A DNA stretch of 54,169 bases from Coriobacteriaceae bacterium AF08-21 (GTDB lineage: Bacteria > Actinomycetota > Coriobacteriia > Coriobacteriales > Coriobacteriaceae). This document shows, piece by piece, positions 50,008-54,169 of this stretch (its first letter is position 1; every line of letters begins with the position of its first letter). The stretch covers positions 1 through 54,169 of the forward strand of contig JAQCQR010000016.1 of NCBI GenBank assembly GCA_027687465.1, in the 5' to 3' direction. Made by a program: the position numbers and the translations under genes. The notes beneath the pieces were generated by a model. That model was not told where the DNA came from. It was given only the letters and a program-made list of their open reading frames with translations, and ran no database searches.

Positions 50008-50718
50008 TTACCAGGGGGTTCTGGCGGTTGAAGACTCGATTGCTTCGTGGCGTTTGAGCTCGCGGCGCATGGTTTGCGAGTTGAGCCAAGCGGCCTTCCA
50101 ACCGCGCGTGGGGTAGCGCGCCTCGTCAATTTCGATCTTGGTATAGCCGCAGGCGTTGACAATCTTCGTTCCGCATGGGTGTTGGCGCTCGCGTTGAAAG
50201 TTGGGGCCGTAGCTTTGGTGCACATGCCCGTGAATCATATAGTCGGGACCCCAAGACTCAAGAGCCGCATTAAAGCACTCGAATCCTCGATGCGGCAGGT
50301 CGTCCAGGTCGCCCATGCCTGCGACGGGTGCATGGGTAAGTAGAATATCGCATCCGTCTACCAGTGCGATTTTTCGCGATAGCTTGCGCATGCGTTTTGC
50401 CATCTCGCGCTCGGTATACATGTTTGCGCCGTCGCGGTAGCGCATGGAACCGCCCAGACCCGCAATGCGAATACCTCGGTACACATATACGCTGTCCTCA
50501 ACACAAATGCACCCGCCCGGTGCATGGCGCGCGTAGCGGTCGTCGTGGTTGCCACGAACGTACACAAGCGGTTTGTTGATGACAGTGACCAAAAACTCAA
50601 GATAGTCCGGATCCAGGTCGCCTGCGGATAGAATCAGGTCAACGTCCTCAAAGCGCTCCTTGCGAAAACATTCCCACAGGCAGCGCTCCTCTACATCGGC
50701 AATGGCTAGGATATTCAT
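50008..50718 (-). CDS. metallophosphoesterase
   Basis: A 236-aa calcineurin-like phosphoesterase. Motifs are GDLD (D34), GNHDD (N57, H58), THAP and GHVHQS, which bind two metals. The first motif is DVE at residues 8-10, where the family normally has DxH, so one metal ligand appears replaced by Glu. Its ATG overlaps the stop of the upstream ParB-like/BMP gene (ATGA), so the two are coupled and probably act together. The substrate is unknown. Confidence 0.85.
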   Translation of the reverse strand: MNILAIADVEERCLWECFRKERFEDVDLILSAGDLDPDYLEFLVTVINKPLVYVRGNHDDRYARHAPGGCICVEDSVYVYRGIRIAGLGGSMRYRDGANMYTEREMAKRMRKLSRKIALVDGCDILLTHAPVAGMGDLDDLPHRGFECFNAALESWGPDYMIHGHVHQSYGPNFQRERQHPCGTKIVNACGYTKIEIDEARYPTRGWKAAWLNSQTMRRELKRHEAIESSTARTPW

Positions 50719-52637
50719 AGGGCACGGACCTCCGGCTCGTTATCGAGCTGCGGAATCGAGCCTATAACGTTGTCAGCCAGCCAGTTCATCTCGACAATCT
50801 GCGTACTCGGCAGGGGAGGGAAGCCCTCAATCTGAACCACGCCGTCCTGGCTGTGGAGCTCGCCGCCAAATGGGTTGATGGAGCCCTCGACAATGCCGTT
50901 GCGAAGCAGCTGCACAAGTTTACGCGTCTGATAGGGTAGGCCCGGAGCGTAGCGAATATCGATGACGCCGGAGCTCATACCGTACCAGTAGTTGACGGCG
51001 CGCACCTGCTGGTCATCGGCGGTCTCGTCCCATGTGCCGTGCAGTAGGCTGCGTACGATGAGTTCGTAGTAACGGCCCCAGTTCCATACCGGCATAGCAA
51101 TACCGGTAACTTCCTTGCCGTTTACCAGACGGTGAAGCCCGTAGGCGGTGGGGTCCTCGAGAGACTTGGACATATCGGCGCCGGTCATGACGCTCACGCC
51201 CTCGCGACACATGGCTTCGGCAAGACCGCCGGCGGGAACATCTCCCCAAGTGAGGATAATCTGCGCACGAGGGTCGAGCAGCGAGGCACCGATAGCGAAG
51301 GCGTTGATTTCGCTCAGCGCGCCCGAGGCGAAGACCGACGCATGGTAGCCAATACGGTGGTTGTCGGCCATGCTGGCGGCAAGGGCGCCCAGTAGGAACT
51401 TGGCCTCGTACATCTTTCCAAAGTACGAGCGGACGCTTTGGTGGGGAAGGCCGATTGAGCAGTTAAGGAACCGCACCTGGGGATACTCAACGGCTGCCCT
51501 GAGTGTGTATTCCATCAGGCGGTGCGAGGTCGAGAAGATGACGTTGTCTCCATGTTTGACAGCCGTTTCCACGGCGGCGTAGAACACGTCCGGATCGTGG
51601 CAGTCCTCGAACGCCTCGGTGCGCACGATACCGCCAAAGTGCTCATCAAGATACCGGCGGCCCTGGTCGTGTAGGCTGTCCCAGCTCGACGTGGCACAGG
51701 GAAACTCGTGGATAAAGGCGATTCGCATGGGATTGGCAGTGGAGTAGACGGTCTTGCTCATAAAGAAGTTGAGCACGCCCGAGGTAGCTTTTGTCGGTGC
51801 GCCCTCTTTCTCGTTGGGCTGCGGCGCTTCGACAAGATCGACTTTGTCCTCGTCGCTTTTGCCGGCAATGACAAGCTCGCGCCAAATCTTGCACAGACGG
51901 TTGACGACGATATCCGTCGGCGTATCCAGCAGACGGTCCTGGTTGTAGACGTTGAGGTAGACGAGCATGGCATCGGCAGGCGTAATGTCCAAGTGGTCGC
52001 CGCCCGCGCGAAGATAGGCGCGCTTAAAGAGCAGGAAGGTGTGACGTAGGTAGTCGACCTTCTTTTGAGGCCATTTTTCGACAAGATCTTGGCCGAGCAT
52101 TTTGGCAAGCATCTCGTAGCTGCCCTCGCGCGAAAACTCAATCTCGTACAGGGGGCATACGTACCAAAAGGCGCAAAACTCACCGTACAGGCGGCTCTCG
52201 ACGGAATCCCACTTACCGGGGTACAGACGCGTCACCTTGGCCGAAACCGTCGGAGCGTCAAGGAATTTGAGGACGCTGACACGCTTGTTGCCCTCTTGGA
52301 CGTAAAAGCGGTGCATGAACTCGGTGACGATGATGGGGTCGCGGTAGCCCTCGGAGATTTGGATATCGTAGAGGTTGGACCATTTGCGGGCGAATTCGGT
52401 ATTCCAGGGGAGCAGCGGCATAAAGTTACACGAAAAGGCGGACTGGCGACCTTTGGTAACCGTGCCGACGACCATTTCGAGCGGAATGTCCCGCAGGCCG
52501 ATGTTCTCGCGCTGCCCGCAGGGAAGCTGGGCGACCAAGCTGTCGAGGTCCGTAAGATATGGATGCTCGCTTTGGCTGATGGCGCGACGGCGTCCCTGTT
52601 CGCCGCGCTTGCGCGCTTGACGATAGGCCTCTTCCAT
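50715..52637 (-). CDS. ParB-like domain fused to a cytoplasmic BMP/Med-type domain
   Basis: A 640-aa protein without a signal peptide or lipobox. Residues ~40-145 resemble a ParB/Srx-type domain (YRDPIIVTEFMHRFYVQEGNKRVSVLKFL, with the GNKRV box). Residues ~300-565 resemble the BMP/PnrA/Med nucleoside-binding fold (MRIAFIHEFPCATSSWDSLHDQGRRYL ... GYHASVFASGALSEINAFAIGASLLDPRAQI). The BMP fold is normally an exported lipoprotein; here it must act inside the cell, perhaps sensing a nucleoside (inference). GGGAG precedes the ATG. It is coupled to the phosphoesterase gene. Confidence 0.8.
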   Translation of the reverse strand: MEEAYRQARKRGEQGRRRAISQSEHPYLTDLDSLVAQLPCGQRENIGLRDIPLEMVVGTVTKGRQSAFSCNFMPLLPWNTEFARKWSNLYDIQISEGYRDPIIVTEFMHRFYVQEGNKRVSVLKFLDAPTVSAKVTRLYPGKWDSVESRLYGEFCAFWYVCPLYEIEFSREGSYEMLAKMLGQDLVEKWPQKKVDYLRHTFLLFKRAYLRAGGDHLDITPADAMLVYLNVYNQDRLLDTPTDIVVNRLCKIWRELVIAGKSDEDKVDLVEAPQPNEKEGAPTKATSGVLNFFMSKTVYSTANPMRIAFIHEFPCATSSWDSLHDQGRRYLDEHFGGIVRTEAFEDCHDPDVFYAAVETAVKHGDNVIFSTSHRLMEYTLRAAVEYPQVRFLNCSIGLPHQSVRSYFGKMYEAKFLLGALAASMADNHRIGYHASVFASGALSEINAFAIGASLLDPRAQIILTWGDVPAGGLAEAMCREGVSVMTGADMSKSLEDPTAYGLHRLVNGKEVTGIAMPVWNWGRYYELIVRSLLHGTWDETADDQQVRAVNYWYGMSSGVIDIRYAPGLPYQTRKLVQLLRNGIVEGSINPFGGELHSQDGVVQIEGFPPLPSTQIVEMNWLADNVIGSIPQLDNEPEVRAL

Positions 52638-52691
52638 GGTGTCTACTCCCTTAGTCGTTTAAACAACGATATGAACCATGGTACCACGATG

Positions 52692-52714
52692 CGAAACCAC
52701 CACAAAGGTGCCTG
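52692..52714. repeat. CCACCAC hairpin, copy 4, left half only
   Basis: CGAAACCACCACAAAGGTGC and the next bases match the left arm and loop of copies 2 and 3, then stop exactly where the insertion sequence begins. The right arm (CCTTCGTGGTGG) is missing and should lie beyond the window. Confidence 0.75.
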
Positions 52715-52760
52715 TGAACTGCCTCCTATTTCTTGGACATCGGGAAATGGGAGGTTTTCC

Positions 52761-53258
52761 ATGAGTATAGACCTCAGGGTGAAGCACGACCTGGAGTCCA
52801 GGAGGCGGGCCGTCGAGCTCTTCGACGCCGGCGTCGGCTGCAAGCCGGCGGCCGAGGCCCTGTCCGTCCCCCGCGAGACCGTGAGAGAATGGCAGTGGGT
52901 ATACCGGGCGTTCGGAAGCGAGGCGCTGCTGTCCATGGACGGGAAACAATCCAGTTACACATTCGAGCAGAGGGTCGCCGCGGCGTCGGCCGTGGTCGAC
53001 GACGGGATGGCGAAGGCCGACGCCATGGCCGAGTTCGGGATCAGGTCGAAATCCCCGCTGGAGCGCTGGTGCAGGCTCTACCGCGAGGGCGGCGCCGAGG
53101 CGCTGCGGCCCCGCCCGAAGGGCAGGCCGAGGGGGTCGAGGTCGAAACCCCGGGCCCGCACCCGCGAGCAGGAGCTCGAGGAGCGCTGCCGCAGGCTCGA
53201 GGCTGAGGTCGCCTACCTAAAAAAATTGCGCGCCCTGGTCGAGCGGGACGGGCTCTGA
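52761..53258 (+). CDS. IS3-family transposase OrfA
   Basis: A 165-aa DNA-binding protein of the IS. Two HTH units (AVELFDAGVGCKPAAEALSV and a second at ~75-105) and a C-terminal leucine-zipper-like coiled coil (EQELEERCRRLEAEVAYLKKL) bind the IS ends. GGGAGG precedes the ATG. The frame contains a slippery A7 run at 53219-53225, where ribosomes can shift into orfB. Confidence 0.9.
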   Translation: MSIDLRVKHDLESRRRAVELFDAGVGCKPAAEALSVPRETVREWQWVYRAFGSEALLSMDGKQSSYTFEQRVAAASAVVDDGMAKADAMAEFGIRSKSPLERWCRLYREGGAEALRPRPKGRPRGSRSKPRARTREQELEERCRRLEAEVAYLKKLRALVERDGL

Positions 53259-53266
53259 CCAGGGCG
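53219..53266 (+). promoter_or_regulatory. programmed -1 frameshift signal
   Basis: A_AAA_AAA at 53219-53225, read in the orfA frame, is followed after a 5-nt spacer by a perfect 10-bp stem (CGCCCTGGTC at 53231-53240 with GACCAGGGCG at 53257-53266). The -1 frame is open from the slip site into orfB. Confidence 0.88.
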
Positions 53267-53278
53267 GCGGCCGAGGCG

Positions 53279-54130
53279 GTGAGGGCGCTGCGCGCGGAGG
53301 GGCACTCCCTGCGCCACCTGCTGGAGTGCTCGGGGCTCAGGAGGTCGACCTACTACTACGCGCTGGCGCACCCGCGGAGGCCGACCCGGCCCGAGCTGCG
53401 CGACGCCGCGGCCGAGATATTCTCGCGCACCGCCAACGGCTGCGGGCACCGGCAGATAGCCATGTGCCTGCGCGCCGAGCTGGGCGCGGTCGTGGCCGAC
53501 AAGACCGTGCTCAAGATGATGCGCGAGATGGGCATCCGGTGCGGGATACGCCGCCGGGGCTCCCGCCGCCGGTACAGCTCCTACAGGGGGCTCGTGGGGA
53601 GCACGTTCGAGAACGTCATCGCGAGGGACTTCGGCGCCGAGGGGCCGTGGCAGAAGCTCGGCACCGACGTCACCGAGTTCAAGGTCGCCGGCGCCAAGGC
53701 CTACTGGGCCCCGGTGCTCGACTTCTGCACGAAGGAGATCGTGGCGAGCGACATATCGACCTCGCCGGACCTCGCCCAGCAGCACAGGATGCTCGACCGG
53801 CTCCTCGAGGCCCTGCCCGACGGGGCGGCACCGACCATGCACTCGGACATGGGCTGGCAGTACCAGCACGAGTCCTACGCCTCCAGGCTGGAGGGGGCGG
53901 GCGTCACCCAGAGCATGTCGCGCAAGGGGAACTGCATCGACAACGCCGCCACCGAGCAGCTCTTCGGCCACGTGAAGGACGAGTTCTACCGCGGCAGGGA
54001 GTGGGGCAGCTTCGAGGACTTCAAGCGCGACCTGGAGGAGTACATAGTCCATTGGAACACGCGGCGCAGGCAGGTAAGATTGAAGGGCCTGACGCCGGAG
54101 GAGTTCCGGAACCGGGCCCTTGCGGCGTAG
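53279..54130 (+). CDS. IS3-family transposase OrfB (DDE catalytic part)
   Basis: The RNase H-fold integrase part of the transposase: GTDVTEF (first Asp), HSDMGWQY (second Asp) and ATEQLFGHVKDE (Glu) form the DDE triad. An HTH_21 segment (GCGHRQIAMCLRAELG) leads it. The 283 aa are counted from a GTG at 53279, but most product is expected as an OrfAB fusion through the -1 slip at 53219. The frame is intact, so the element is likely active. Confidence 0.9.
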   Translation: MRALRAEGHSLRHLLECSGLRRSTYYYALAHPRRPTRPELRDAAAEIFSRTANGCGHRQIAMCLRAELGAVVADKTVLKMMREMGIRCGIRRRGSRRRYSSYRGLVGSTFENVIARDFGAEGPWQKLGTDVTEFKVAGAKAYWAPVLDFCTKEIVASDISTSPDLAQQHRMLDRLLEALPDGAAPTMHSDMGWQYQHESYASRLEGAGVTQSMSRKGNCIDNAATEQLFGHVKDEFYRGREWGSFEDFKRDLEEYIVHWNTRRRQVRLKGLTPEEFRNRALAA

Positions 54131-54169
54131 TCGCTATTTATTCAGTCCAAGTTTCGGGGCGCAGTTCAC

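Larger units (their letters stand above)
52715..54168 (+). mobile_element. complete IS3-family (IS150-like) insertion sequence
   Basis: A 1454-bp element with terminal inverted repeats: the left end is TGAACTGCCTCCTATTTCTTGG, read as TGAACTGC plus an inner TTGGAC match, and the right end is ...GTCCAAG plus GCAGTTCA. It carries orfA and a -1 frame orfB. The ends follow the TG...CA rule. The window stops one base after the right end, so the target duplication cannot be read. Confidence 0.9.

Noticed and set aside
53213..54052. Minus-strand frame opposite the transposase
   Set aside because: Antisense shadow of a very GC-rich gene; the DDE transposase on the plus strand is clear.

Overview
This is a GC-rich bacterial window with mostly plus-strand genes, GTG/TTG starts and strong AGGAGG-type ribosome sites. 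The gene content and order suggest a gut Coriobacteriia, most likely a Collinsella. Supporting features are the runs murI-rph-rdgB-dtd, disA-ispD-ispF-cysS-rlmB-NYN and tRNA-tuf-rpmG-tRNA-secE-nusG-rplK-rplA, a large ClpC, and a Mn-riboswitch-controlled MntP. The genus is inferred from this synteny and style; no 16S gene is present.

Layout. 1-541: tRNA-Val(TAC) on the minus strand, followed by duplicated tRNA 3' fragments and terminators. 729-9582: housekeeping genes (asnB, a MurE ligase, a HAD phosphatase, murI, rph, rdgB, dtd, veg-like, ispE). 9632-12717: tRNA-Pro, tatA, greA, and a lysyl-tRNA synthetase with an extra C-terminal tRNA-binding domain. 13022-17532: a ThrE-type exporter and clpC. 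17661-24172: an AT-richer island holding a DUF2975/HTH pair and a RiPP-like operon (a tiny Cys-rich peptide, an ABC ATPase, two permeases, a radical SAM/SPASM enzyme and an ABC exporter). 24346-28734: a RelB-like/PIN toxin-antitoxin pair, a dipeptidase and a HipBA pair. 28858-29630: mntP and its riboswitch. 29785-35385: disA, two MEP-pathway genes, cysS, rlmB and a NYN gene. 35412-36752: an HTH/HipA-like kinase fusion. 37520-41333: a beta-glucoside PTS, a 6-phospho-beta-glucosidase and a divergent RpiR regulator. 41765-46146: tRNAs, tuf, rpmG, secE, nusG and L11/L1. 46333-47752: a wrecked leucine operon, an apparently intact leader peptide and attenuator in front of leuA and leuB fragments. 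48104-52637: an ECF sigma/anti-sigma pair, a phosphoesterase and a ParB-like/BMP fusion. 52715-54168: a complete IS3-family (IS150-like) element that ends one base before the window does.

How the genes work together. ispE, ispD and ispF are three steps of the MEP isoprenoid pathway. murI and the MurE ligase feed peptidoglycan synthesis. The PTS imports and phosphorylates a beta-glucoside, the GH1 enzyme cleaves it, and the RpiR protein is the likely regulator. In the RiPP-like island the radical SAM enzyme is predicted to modify the Cys-rich peptide, the ABC half-transporter to export it, and the ATPase plus two permeases to give a second export or immunity system.

The intergenic DNA carries at least four small palindromic repeat families. 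One is a ~100-nt hairpin whose three copies keep their internal-loop sequences while the stems change in a compensating way. The best candidates for something undescribed are the RiPP-like operon, these covarying hairpins, the one-protein HTH/HipA-like kinase and the cytoplasmic ParB-like/BMP fusion.
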